Positions 1 to 7,347 of a DNA stretch of 64,000 nucleotides are shown piece after piece (the stretch's first letter is position 1; each line of letters starts with the position of its first letter). The stretch lies in contig NZ_AUBG01000002.1 of the NCBI RefSeq assembly GCF_000429125.1, forward strand, positions 62,001 through 126,000, read 5' to 3'. The position numbers were made by a program, and so were the translations under genes. The stretch comes from Aequorivita capsosiphonis DSM 23843 (GTDB lineage: Bacteria; Bacteroidota; Bacteroidia; Flavobacteriales; Flavobacteriaceae). Under the pieces are notes generated by a model. The model did not search any database and had not been told where the DNA came from. It saw only the letters and a list, made by a program, of their open reading frames with translations.

Positions 1-299
1 GCGAATGGATGGATGCAATCCCGAATGAAGATGAGCTGGTTATAAACGTAGGCGATATGCTTGAAAGACTAACCAATAATAAACTTCGCTCCACCATTCA
101 CCGTGTTGCAAATCCGCCACGCGAACAATGGGGAAGCCCACGCTACTCTATTCCTTTCTTTATGCACCCGCGAAGCGATATGAAGTTGAACTGTTTGGAA
201 GAATGTATAGACGCCGATCACCCAAAAGCCTATGACGATATTACCGCTGGCGAATTTCTGCACCAACGTTTGGTGGAAATTGGACTCATAAAAAAGTAA
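1..299 (+). CDS. 2-oxoglutarate/Fe(II)-dependent oxygenase, C-terminal part (cut by window edge)
   Basis: Only the last 99 codons are present; the frame is open to the left edge, so the true start is outside. The visible part is the end of the double-stranded beta-helix of the isopenicillin N synthase-like family. It has the distal iron-ligand histidine in STIHRV and, 14 residues later, the R-x-S pair of PRYSIPFF that binds the 2-oxoglutarate C5 carboxylate. The preceding VINVGDMLERLTNNKL segment is also typical. These enzymes are cytosolic and oxidise small molecules with O2 and 2-oxoglutarate. The substrate cannot be told from this fragment. Confidence 0.85.
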   Translation, partial: EWMDAIPNEDELVINVGDMLERLTNNKLRSTIHRVANPPREQWGSPRYSIPFFMHPRSDMKLNCLEECIDADHPKAYDDITAGEFLHQRLVEIGLIKK

Positions 300-317
300 G
301 CAGTTGCCAGTGGCAGT

Positions 318-674
318 ATGCAGTTGAACCTGAAACCTGAAACATTGAATTCTCTAGAAGACCAATTAAAAAACTTATTTCCCGAACACGAGCCTAAAGA
401 TGTTCCCGAAACGGAAGACGAACCTACAGTTTGGATGCAGGACGATCCTTTGATTTGTAAATATGAAAAGCGAAAAGGCAAGCCTACAACTATTATTGAA
501 GGATATACCGGTGCTGATAGCGATTTTAAAATCCTCGCCAAGGAAATAAAGCAGTTATTGAGCGTTGGCGGTAGTTTTAAGAATGAACAAATTATTATCC
601 AAGGTGACTATCGCGATAAGATTATGAAGTTTTTAAAAGATAAAGGCTTTAAAGTGAAACGCGTTGGAGGGTAA
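318..674 (+). CDS. SUI1/eIF1-like translation factor (YciH family)
   Basis: A 118-residue protein with a SUI1 fold: the KYEKRKGKPTTIIEGY strand region (about residues 49-64), then KILAKEIKQLLSVGGSFKNE and IIIQGDYRDKIMKFLKDKGF, the classic eIF1/YciH order. Bacterial members are thought to bind the ribosome and affect initiation fidelity; the role in Bacteroidota is unproven. The ATG is kept as start, but the first nine codons lie in a 'cctgaaacctgaaac' filler repeat that also occurs elsewhere in the window. An in-frame TTG at 345 would give a start reading MNSLEDQLKNLFPEHEP and may be the older start. The gene lies 18 bp after the oxygenase gene. Confidence 0.85.
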   Translation: MQLNLKPETLNSLEDQLKNLFPEHEPKDVPETEDEPTVWMQDDPLICKYEKRKGKPTTIIEGYTGADSDFKILAKEIKQLLSVGGSFKNEQIIIQGDYRDKIMKFLKDKGFKVKRVGG

Positions 675-683
675 AAGAAGTGG

Positions 684-713
684 CAGTAGTCAGTAGTCAG
701 TAGTCAGTAGTCA
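684..713. repeat. Tandem heptamer repeat (CAGTAGT)4
   Basis: Four perfect head-to-tail copies of CAGTAGT plus two bases, just after the SUI1 stop codon. A related 'cagttgccagtggcagtatgcagt' pattern precedes the SUI1 gene. It is non-coding and likely to vary in copy number by slippage. The following 'gtcttggtgtctttgcgcg' string resembles another dispersed filler of Bacteroidota genomes. Confidence 0.8.
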
Positions 714-832
714 AACTTAAAAAATAGCTTGACGTCTTGGTGTCTTTGCGCGATAAAAAGATAGCATTTGATAATTATAGAAAACAATGTTTATTTTTCT
801 AAACTTCTAAACACATAAACTTAACGAGAAAC

Positions 833-1714
833 TTGAAACAAGAAACCATAAAACCCAGTGAACTCATATTAACCCCTGAAGGTAAAATCTATCATTTAGA
901 CCTTGCTCCTTCCCAATTGGCAACAACTATTATAACGGTTGGTGATCCTGGACGCGTGGAAAAGGTTTCAAAATATTTTGATTCAATTGAAGCTAAAGCA
1001 GAACACAGGGAATTTAAAACCCACACGGGAACTTATAAAGGAAAGCGAATAAGCGTTATTTCTACTGGGATCGGACCGGATAATATAGATATTGTTTTTA
1101 ACGAACTCGATGCTTTGGTTAACATCGATTTTGAAAAACGGCAAGTAAAGAAAAAGCTGACGTCACTTGAAATTATTAGAATCGGTACTGCCGGCGGACT
1201 AACTCCTGAAGTTGAAGTTGATAGCTTTTTAATAAGCACCATGGGAATTGGCTTGGATAACGTAATGAACTATTACGACAATACCGATAAAATCCTTATG
1301 AGTGATTTTGCGCAATCGTTTATTGAACATACCCAATGGAATCCGGACAATTCTGTTCCCTATGCAGTGGAAGCAGATAAAACTTTGTTGAAAAAATTAT
1401 CTTCAGAAAAAACACTTGAAGGGATAACCATCACGAATGTCGGTTTTTACGGTCCTCAAGGAAGGGTGCTTCGGGCGAAACTGAAGGATGCCAAGCTAAA
1501 TGAGAAGCTTACTTCCTTTCGTTATAAAAATAAAGAAATCACAAACCTAGAAATGGAAACCGCCACAATGTACGCTATGGCGAAGCTTCTTGGACATCGA
1601 GCGCTTTCCATGAATGCCATTATTGCCAACCGCGCGAGGGGAACATTCAGCAAGAATGCATCAAAAACTATCGATGCCCTTATTCAATATACATTAGGAA
1701 AAATTACGGAATGA
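833..1714 (+). CDS. Nucleoside phosphorylase (uridine phosphorylase-like, PNP/UDP family)
   Basis: A 293-residue member of the PNP_UDP_1 family, which cleaves nucleosides with phosphate to a base and ribose-1-phosphate. Visible family features are VGDPGRVEKV near residue 38 (phosphate-binding Gly/Arg loop), STGIGPDN near residue 80, GTAGGL near residue 122, and NLEMETATMYAMAKLLGHRA near residue 240 with the ribose-binding E-M-E triad. The start is TTG: upstream is closed by stops and no ATG lies before the conserved SELILTPEGKIYHL region. The TTG sits in a 'gaaacttgaaacaagaaacc' filler repeat. The stop overlaps the next start codon (ATGA), so the two genes are translationally coupled. Base specificity is not certain. 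Confidence 0.88.
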   Translation: MKQETIKPSELILTPEGKIYHLDLAPSQLATTIITVGDPGRVEKVSKYFDSIEAKAEHREFKTHTGTYKGKRISVISTGIGPDNIDIVFNELDALVNIDFEKRQVKKKLTSLEIIRIGTAGGLTPEVEVDSFLISTMGIGLDNVMNYYDNTDKILMSDFAQSFIEHTQWNPDNSVPYAVEADKTLLKKLSSEKTLEGITITNVGFYGPQGRVLRAKLKDAKLNEKLTSFRYKNKEITNLEMETATMYAMAKLLGHRALSMNAIIANRARGTFSKNASKTIDALIQYTLGKITE

Positions 1715-2565
1715 AAAACTTTTTAATTGGTGGTGTGCCAGAACACTTCAATCTACCTTGGTATATCGCACTTCGCGATAAAAAATTTCAAGAAAAAGGA
1801 ATCAACTTACGTTGGAAAGATTATCCCGGCGGAACGGGACAAATGGCTACAGCATTACGCGATAAGGAAATTGATATGGCCGTAATCCTTACCGAAGGAA
1901 TGGTTCGCGACATTATTAATGGAAACGACAGCAAAATTGTACAAGTCTTTGTGAAATCGCCTTTACTTTGGGGAATTCACGTTGCTACTACTTCAGAATA
2001 TGAAGAAGTTGGCGACTTAAAAGGAACCGATGCTGCAATTAGTCGTTATGGCTCTGGCTCGCATTTAATGGCTTTTGTAAATGCCGAAAGTCACGAATGG
2101 GATTTAAAAAACGATCTAAAATTTAAAGTAATCCAAGATTTAGATGGTGCTTTGGACGGGCTTCCAAAAGGAAAAGGCGATTATTTTATGTGGGAAAAGT
2201 TTATGACCAAACCGCACGTAGATAATGGCACCTTCCGTTTAATCGGCGAGTCCCCTACTCCTTGGCCTAGTTTTGTGATTGCCGTTCGCAATGATATATT
2301 AGAGAATGAAGAGGATAGTGTTAAGTCAATTTTAGAAGTTATAAATTCTGTAACCGAGAACTTTAAAACACTTCCTAATGTTGATGAAATCATTTCCAAA
2401 CGTTATGGACAAAAAATAGAGGATGTTCGTGAATGGCTTTCACTAACAGAGTGGGCAGATAGACAACTTACTTCAAATGAGTTGGAAAATATTCAGCAAA
2501 AATTGCTGGAGCTAGAATTAATTGAAAATAAAGTACAGAGAACCAATATCTTATATAGTTTCTAA
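1711..2565 (+). CDS. Periplasmic-binding-protein-fold protein without signal peptide (NMT1/THI5-like)
   Basis: A 284-residue type II solute-binding fold: GGVPEHFNLPWYIALRDKKFQEKG at the start, then GGTGQMATALRDKEIDMAVI and a DLKGTDAAISRYGSGSHL hinge segment, as in aliphatic-sulfonate or pyrimidine/thiamine-precursor binding proteins. There is no signal peptide or lipobox, and no ABC permease or ATPase gene is nearby. A cytoplasmic role is therefore likely: ligand sensing, chaperoning, or an enzyme of the THI5 kind. The 4-bp overlap with the nucleoside phosphorylase gene suggests a ligand connected with nucleobases or nucleosides; that is inference. The family is certain at fold level, the function unknown. 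Confidence 0.75.
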   Translation: MKNFLIGGVPEHFNLPWYIALRDKKFQEKGINLRWKDYPGGTGQMATALRDKEIDMAVILTEGMVRDIINGNDSKIVQVFVKSPLLWGIHVATTSEYEEVGDLKGTDAAISRYGSGSHLMAFVNAESHEWDLKNDLKFKVIQDLDGALDGLPKGKGDYFMWEKFMTKPHVDNGTFRLIGESPTPWPSFVIAVRNDILENEEDSVKSILEVINSVTENFKTLPNVDEIISKRYGQKIEDVREWLSLTEWADRQLTSNELENIQQKLLELELIENKVQRTNILYSF

Positions 2566-2632
2566 AAAATATCTTAAAATTTACGCAACCCGAAAGTAGA
2601 ACTTGCATCTTGTTTATATAAAAACAACTATT

Positions 2633-2740
2633 ATGACTACTTTTTTAATCGTTTTGGGAGCGTTGTTGGTAACAAACTTCTTGTTATTGCAGTTTAGCTG
2701 TAATGATGCTACGGAGTCTGAAGTGCCAGAAGAAGAATAG
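2633..2740 (+). CDS. Small membrane peptide (35 aa)
   Basis: A short ORF with one hydrophobic helix (MTTFLIVLGALLVTNFLLLQFS) followed by a polar, acidic tail ending in EVPEEE. It starts with ATG 67 bp after the binding-protein gene. The helix-plus-acidic-tail layout is like single-pass small proteins common in flavobacteria. A cysteine follows the helix (FSCN), but the segment is not a classical lipobox at a cleavable position. No function can be given. Confidence 0.5.
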   Translation: MTTFLIVLGALLVTNFLLLQFSCNDATESEVPEEE

Positions 2741-2823
2741 AAAACCCCCATTTCTATTCCATTAATCCGCTGAGAAGAGTCGAAATAAAATCTTTGAGAT
2801 AAGATTTTGAGCTCATCTAAAGA

Positions 2824-3489
2824 TTACCATTCAATTGGCTTCTTCCCTATTTTTTTTAAATATTCATTTGTTTTACTGAAGTGTTTGTTTCCAAACCAAT
2901 AGCCTCTATTTGCTGCTAATGGCGATGGATGACCGCTGTTGAGAACTAAATGTTTAGAAGTGTCAATTTTGGCTCCTTTCTTTTTCGCAGGACCACCCCA
3001 TAGCAAGAAAACGATCCCTTCCCTTTCATCTGATAATTTTTCAATTACAGCATCGGTAAATTTTTCCCACCCCTTTTTTTGATGACTTCCAGCTTCATGT
3101 GCTCTCACGGTTAAAGTTGCATTTAATAATAAAACCCCTTGACGTGCCCAACGTTCTAGATATCCATTATTGGGAACTGAAGTACCAATATCAGTTCTTA
3201 TTTCCTCAAAAATATTTTTAAGTGACGGCGGAATCTTAACATTTTCACCAACCGAGAAGCATAAACCGTGCGATTGCCCAAGTCCATGATAAGGATCCTG
3301 TCCTATTATTACAACTTTCACTTCATCAAACGGCGTCTTATTGAATGCTGAAAAAATCTGTTCAGCTGGAGGAAAACATGTATTAGAGTCGTATTCAGAT
3401 TTTACAAATTCAACCAAATCTTTAAAATATGGTTTTTCGAATTCTTCCTTTAAAATCGCCTTCCATCCAGACTCAATTGTTAGTTCCAT
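2824..3489 (-). CDS. ung: Uracil-DNA glycosylase, family 1
   Basis: A 221-residue enzyme, the usual length for family 1. It removes uracil from DNA as the first step of base excision repair. The water-activating motif GQDPYHG (Asp near residue 65), the uracil-pocket strand LLLNATLTVR, and the Leu-intercalation loop HPSPLAANRGYWF with catalytic His near residue 188 are all present. It is transcribed divergently from mutS2 with only about 40 bp between the likely start codons, so two DNA-maintenance genes share a very short promoter region. Confidence 0.97.
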   Translation of the reverse strand: MELTIESGWKAILKEEFEKPYFKDLVEFVKSEYDSNTCFPPAEQIFSAFNKTPFDEVKVVIIGQDPYHGLGQSHGLCFSVGENVKIPPSLKNIFEEIRTDIGTSVPNNGYLERWARQGVLLLNATLTVRAHEAGSHQKKGWEKFTDAVIEKLSDEREGIVFLLWGGPAKKKGAKIDTSKHLVLNSGHPSPLAANRGYWFGNKHFSKTNEYLKKIGKKPIEW

Positions 3490-3495
3490 TATTCT

Positions 3496-3503
3496 TACTT
3501 TTG
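3496..3503 (+). promoter_or_regulatory. -7 box TACTTTTG for mutS2
   Basis: A perfect match to the Bacteroidota sigma-ABfr -7 consensus TAnnTTTG, with a TTG 16 bp upstream (3477-3479) as -33 element. Transcription would start near 3509-3511, after the ATG at 3505 and before the ATG at 3529. This decides the mutS2 start in favour of 3529. Confidence 0.6.
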
Positions 3504-3528
3504 TATGATTGCTGAAAAAGTAAAATTA

Positions 3529-5703
3529 ATGGAAATAAAGCGGAAAGCGCGTATAGACAATAAAACTTTAGAAGACCTAGAATTCCCTTCGGTGCTGCGG
3601 CAAGTTTCGGAATTTTGTGTTACTGAACCCGGCCAACAAAATGTATTGGCTATAACCCCATTTCAGGATTTTGCCGAAATTGAGCCCGAATTACAGCGGG
3701 TTAAAGAGTTTACGGCTTCCTTTGATGGAGACAACAGAATTCCAAATCATGGATTCGATCCTATTTTTAGAGAACTTCGTTTATTAGATATTGAAAACAG
3801 TACACTAGAAATTTCAGGCTTTAGAAGGATTCTCTCCATTTCTGAAACCACTCGGATTCTACTTAAATTTTTTAAGAAATTCGAGGAATTCTATATTCAC
3901 TTAAATTCATTTTCCGAAGAGGTTAATTACACTTCCATCATTTCCGACGAAATAAATAAACGCGTCGATAAATATGGTGATATAAAGGATGAGGCATCCA
4001 ATGAACTCGGCACCATCCGCAGAAGATTGAATGTTGTAAAAGGAAAGATAAATTCCTCGTTTACAAAAGCGCTTTCACAATACGTGCAAAGTGATTATTT
4101 AGATGAAATCCGAGAATCTGTTGTTGACAATAGAAGAGTGCTTGCCGTAAAATCAATGCACCGGAAAAAAGTGAAAGGTGCCGTTATGGGTAGTTCAAAA
4201 ACGGGAAGCATCGTTTATATTGAGCCGCAAGCAACTTTGGAATATGCCAACGAGCTCAGTAATCTAATTTATGAGGAAGATGAAGAGATAAAGCGAATTT
4301 TAAAAGCCATGACTGAGTTTGTCCGACCACATGCGTTGCTTTTGGAAAGTTATCAAGATTATTTGATTAAAATAGACATGCTTTACGCCAAAACGAAATA
4401 CGCTTTAAAAATAAGTGCCGTCCTCCCGATCCTAGCTTCGGAAAAACGGATTTCACTCCACAATGCCTATCATCCGCTCTTGCTTGTTGCAAACAATAAA
4501 AGAAAGGAAAAAACATTTCCGCAGAGCATTGAACTAGTTCCCGACAAACGAATTATCGTAATTTCCGGGCCAAATGCCGGTGGAAAAAGTATTACTCTAA
4601 AAACTGTTGGTTTACTCCAGGTTATGCTACAAAGCGGCATGCTTATTCCTGTGGATCCGCAAAGCGAAATGTATTTCTTTAAACGAATTTTAACTGATAT
4701 TGGCGATAATCAGTCTATTGAAAACCATTTAAGCACGTATAGCTATCGTTTAAAAAAGATGAATCAATTCCTTAAAAAGTGTAATAAAAATACACTTTTC
4801 TTGATTGATGAATTTGGAACAGGAAGCGATCCCGAACTTGGAGGCGCTTTGGCCGAAACTTTTCTGGAGGTCTTTTATGAACGCGATGCCTTTGGAATTA
4901 TCACCACCCATTACACCAATTTAAAACTATTGGCAGACGAGCTTCCAGATGCAATCAATGCGAATATGCTTTTTGACAATAAGTCTTTGGAGCCACTTTA
5001 TCAGCTACATTTAGGGGAAGCCGGAAGCAGTTATACCTTTGAAGTCGCCCAAAAAAACGGTATTCCTTACAGCTTAATCAATAGAGCAAAGAAAAAAATA
5101 GAACGCGGAAAGGTGCGTTTTGATAAAACTATTGCCAATCTTCAAAAAGAACGTTCCAATCTTCGGAAAACATCAGAGTCCTTAAAAACTGAGGAGCAGA
5201 AAGCACGTGTTGAAAACAAACAGTTGGAAGAAGTGAATGCGCGCGTTCAGGAGAAATTGGAGAGTTATCAGGAATTGTTTGATGCCAATCAGAAACTCAT
5301 CAGTTTGGGAAAAAAGCTGGATACACTTTCTGAAAAATATTTCAACAACAAGCAGAAGAAACATCTGATTGATGAATTGATGAAGCTTGTTATGGTTGAA
5401 AACAGCAAACGAAAGAAACTGGCACCCAAGGTTAAAAAGGCTGTAAAAGTTAAGGAGAAAGAAGTTATTAAAGAAGTTGAGAAAAAGGTAGAAGTAATTA
5501 GAGAGCGCAAAAAAGAAGAAAAAGAAAAAGCGAAGAAACTTCCACCACCAAAGCCGAAAGTAACTCTAAAAGTTGGGGATCGAGTTAGAATGATAGACGG
5601 CCGAGCAATTGGCACGATTGACACGATTGAAAAAACCAAGGCATTTGTGAACTATGGAATGTTTAAAACCAATGTGAGTTTGACGGAATTGGAAAAAGTA
5701 TAG
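3529..5703 (+). CDS. mutS2: MutS2-type ATPase lacking the Smr domain
   Basis: A 724-residue MutS2. The clamp/lever helices fill the first 300 residues, the Walker A GPNAGGKSIT lies near residue 347, Walker B LFLIDEFGTGSDPE near 423, and a coiled coil at about 525-610. A Lys/Glu-rich linker leads to a KOW-like module, VGDRVRMIDGRAIGTI. MutS2 binds branched DNA or collided ribosomes. The usual C-terminal Smr nuclease domain (about 80 residues) is absent: the protein stops after the KOW-like module. An upstream ATG at 3505 is in frame but lies next to the -7 box and was not chosen. It runs divergently to ung. Confidence 0.92.
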   Translation: MEIKRKARIDNKTLEDLEFPSVLRQVSEFCVTEPGQQNVLAITPFQDFAEIEPELQRVKEFTASFDGDNRIPNHGFDPIFRELRLLDIENSTLEISGFRRILSISETTRILLKFFKKFEEFYIHLNSFSEEVNYTSIISDEINKRVDKYGDIKDEASNELGTIRRRLNVVKGKINSSFTKALSQYVQSDYLDEIRESVVDNRRVLAVKSMHRKKVKGAVMGSSKTGSIVYIEPQATLEYANELSNLIYEEDEEIKRILKAMTEFVRPHALLLESYQDYLIKIDMLYAKTKYALKISAVLPILASEKRISLHNAYHPLLLVANNKRKEKTFPQSIELVPDKRIIVISGPNAGGKSITLKTVGLLQVMLQSGMLIPVDPQSEMYFFKRILTDIGDNQSIENHLSTYSYRLKKMNQFLKKCNKNTLFLIDEFGTGSDPELGGALAETFLEVFYERDAFGIITTHYTNLKLLADELPDAINANMLFDNKSLEPLYQLHLGEAGSSYTFEVAQKNGIPYSLINRAKKKIERGKVRFDKTIANLQKERSNLRKTSESLKTEEQKARVENKQLEEVNARVQEKLESYQELFDANQKLISLGKKLDTLSEKYFNNKQKKHLIDELMKLVMVENSKRKKLAPKVKKAVKVKEKEVIKEVEKKVEVIRERKKEEKEKAKKLPPPKPKVTLKVGDRVRMIDGRAIGTIDTIEKTKAFVNYGMFKTNVSLTELEKV

Positions 5704-5708
5704 GAACA

Positions 5709-5840
5709 AAAATTCCAATAAACAAATCCCAAATTCCAAATAATACTCAAATCACAAAAATCAAAAAGCTAAAGTTGATAAATTTTGAAATTGGTTAATT
5801 GTTCTTTCTTTGTAATTTGGTGCTTGAAATTTGGAATTTA
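5709..5840. repeat. Imperfect inverted filler repeat ('aaattccaaat ... atttggaattt')
   Basis: The gap between mutS2 and the DCC gene holds 'aaattccaataaac' and 'cccaaattccaaata' on the left and 'gtaatttggtgcttgaaatttggaattt' on the right, making a long imperfect hairpin. Related strings occur at about 33750-33810 and 42203-42240. This is a dispersed flavobacterial intergenic repeat, not a gene. Confidence 0.65.
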
Positions 5841-5866
5841 TTTTTTAGTGCTTTTTATTTTTAAGT

Positions 5867-6268
5867 ATGTCTAAAAATTACAAGATAATCCTGTTTGATG
5901 GCGTTTGCAATCTCTGCAATGGCGCTATCAATTTTGTTATTAAAAAAGATAATAAGAACATTTTCAAATTTGCCGCGCTTCAAAGTGAAATTGGGCAAGA
6001 GTTAACTTCGAAATATAATATTGATAGAACAAAAGTAGATTCCATTATTTTGATTGATGGCGATAAACATTATGAAAAATCTTCGGCGGCACTTCATATT
6101 GCTAAACATATGGGCAGTGCCTATCCCCTACTTTTTGGGTTTATGATAGTGCCGAAATTCATTCGGAATGCAGTTTACGATTATATTGCCCGCAACCGCT
6201 ATAAATGGTTTGGGAAAAAGGAGAGCTGTATGATTCCTACGGAGGAATTGAAGGGGAAGTTTCTTTGA
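5867..6268 (+). CDS. DCC-family thiol-disulfide oxidoreductase-like protein (DUF393)
   Basis: A 133-residue protein of the YuxK/DUF393 family, named for its D-x-x-C-x-x-C motif, here DGVCNLCNGAINFVI at residues 11-25 (Cys14, Cys17). The later FAALQSEIGQEL and SSAALHIAKHMG segments also fit. The family has a thioredoxin-like fold and is presumed to do thiol redox chemistry in the cytoplasm; substrates are unknown. It starts at ATG 5867 after a filler repeat and probably has its own promoter. Confidence 0.88.
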   Translation: MSKNYKIILFDGVCNLCNGAINFVIKKDNKNIFKFAALQSEIGQELTSKYNIDRTKVDSIILIDGDKHYEKSSAALHIAKHMGSAYPLLFGFMIVPKFIRNAVYDYIARNRYKWFGKKESCMIPTEELKGKFL

Positions 6269-6308
6269 TTTACTTCTATTGTCTAGATAGTGAGACCGTT
6301 ATTAGACC

Positions 6309-7184
6309 CTATAATCCAAGTACTTCTACATCATCAATAATCCATATTTCGTCATTGAGATCATTTTTCAAATGTATTTTGAATGAAAAATTTGCACTCG
6401 TTGGTATATTTTTCAGTTCAACTTTACCTATGCCTGAATCAAAATTACCCGTAGATTGCACAATAGTAGGATTTCCACTACCACTAGAATTAGCAATAGC
6501 AAGATTGTTATTATTAAATCCCCAGCGACTATTATTATATCCCAATATTTTTATTTCTTCTATATAGTTTACACCATTATTGCTGACACTTAATATTACA
6601 CTATCATTTGAATCCGCTCCTTGGTTACTGGATTTTGAGAATGAAGCCAAGTGAAATCGAATTATAAGAAAAGAGAATAAGGAAGCATCTAGAGGGCCAA
6701 AAGTGAGTTCAGTAGTACCACTATTAATTCCATAACCTCTAACCTCACTGTTATAATTTGGAAGGCCTTCTGGAAATGGACCGCTATCGATAAAATAATT
6801 CGATGTATTTATGCCAGTCACAGGTAATTCCGGTATGACTGGGACTATTTCAAAATTCTGAGTTCCCAATAAGGTTGGAGGGGTTGAAATATCAGTGGCG
6901 CATTTTATATTTTCCCAAATTAGTCCTGTCCAAAACTGTAGACAACCAGAACTGCTCAAATAAATCAACAATCCTGCATCTGAAAAGCTTGGATTTATCA
7001 AGTTCCGCGCTGCAACATCAGGCACCCGCGGTGGCATAAAACCACGATAGGTTAAGCCACCATCTGAAGTACTGCTAACTTCTAACATAGCAGCAGGTGA
7101 AGGTGTGGTTGTGCCAATCCCAACTTGGCAATAAGACATCGTTACAAACAATGCCATCCCGAAGAACAAGAATAACTTTCCCAT
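6309..7184 (-). CDS. Secreted protein with N-terminal QVGIGTTTP motif
   Basis: A 291-residue exported protein of unknown function. The start was moved inward to the ATG giving MGKLFLFFGMALFVTMSYCQ, a clean signal peptide; the longer frame adds 13 polar residues. The mature protein begins with QVGIGTTTPSPAAMLEV, a motif found at the front of many Bacteroidota surface and tail-fibre-like proteins, followed by FMPPRVPD. The C-terminal half is beta-rich, with SVSNNGVNYIEEIKILGY and ending IWIIDDVEVLGL, like a jelly-roll module. No type IX secretion C-terminal signal is obvious. It converges on the DCC gene. Confidence 0.65.
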   Translation of the reverse strand: MGKLFLFFGMALFVTMSYCQVGIGTTTPSPAAMLEVSSTSDGGLTYRGFMPPRVPDVAARNLINPSFSDAGLLIYLSSSGCLQFWTGLIWENIKCATDISTPPTLLGTQNFEIVPVIPELPVTGINTSNYFIDSGPFPEGLPNYNSEVRGYGINSGTTELTFGPLDASLFSFLIIRFHLASFSKSSNQGADSNDSVILSVSNNGVNYIEEIKILGYNNSRWGFNNNNLAIANSSGSGNPTIVQSTGNFDSGIGKVELKNIPTSANFSFKIHLKNDLNDEIWIIDDVEVLGL

Positions 7185-7347
7185 AACAATTTGATTTACA
7201 ATGCGAAGAAGGCATTGGTTCAAAATCAGATATTGCTCTATTTTTCAGGGAGTTATATGCTAAAATAATCAATAAAATTTCTTCTACCAAATAAATTGTA
7301 AGATTTAAGGCAGATTTAATTTTATAAAAAGCTATGAGTCAGTAGTT

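Noticed and set aside
5289-5639. Long minus-strand frame opposite the 3' part of mutS2
   Set aside because: It mirrors the Lys/Glu-rich region of mutS2 as a Ser/Phe-rich low-complexity peptide; no protein-like features.
6205-6567. Plus-strand frame over the end of the DCC gene and the secreted protein gene
   Set aside because: It overlaps two well-supported genes and has no family features.
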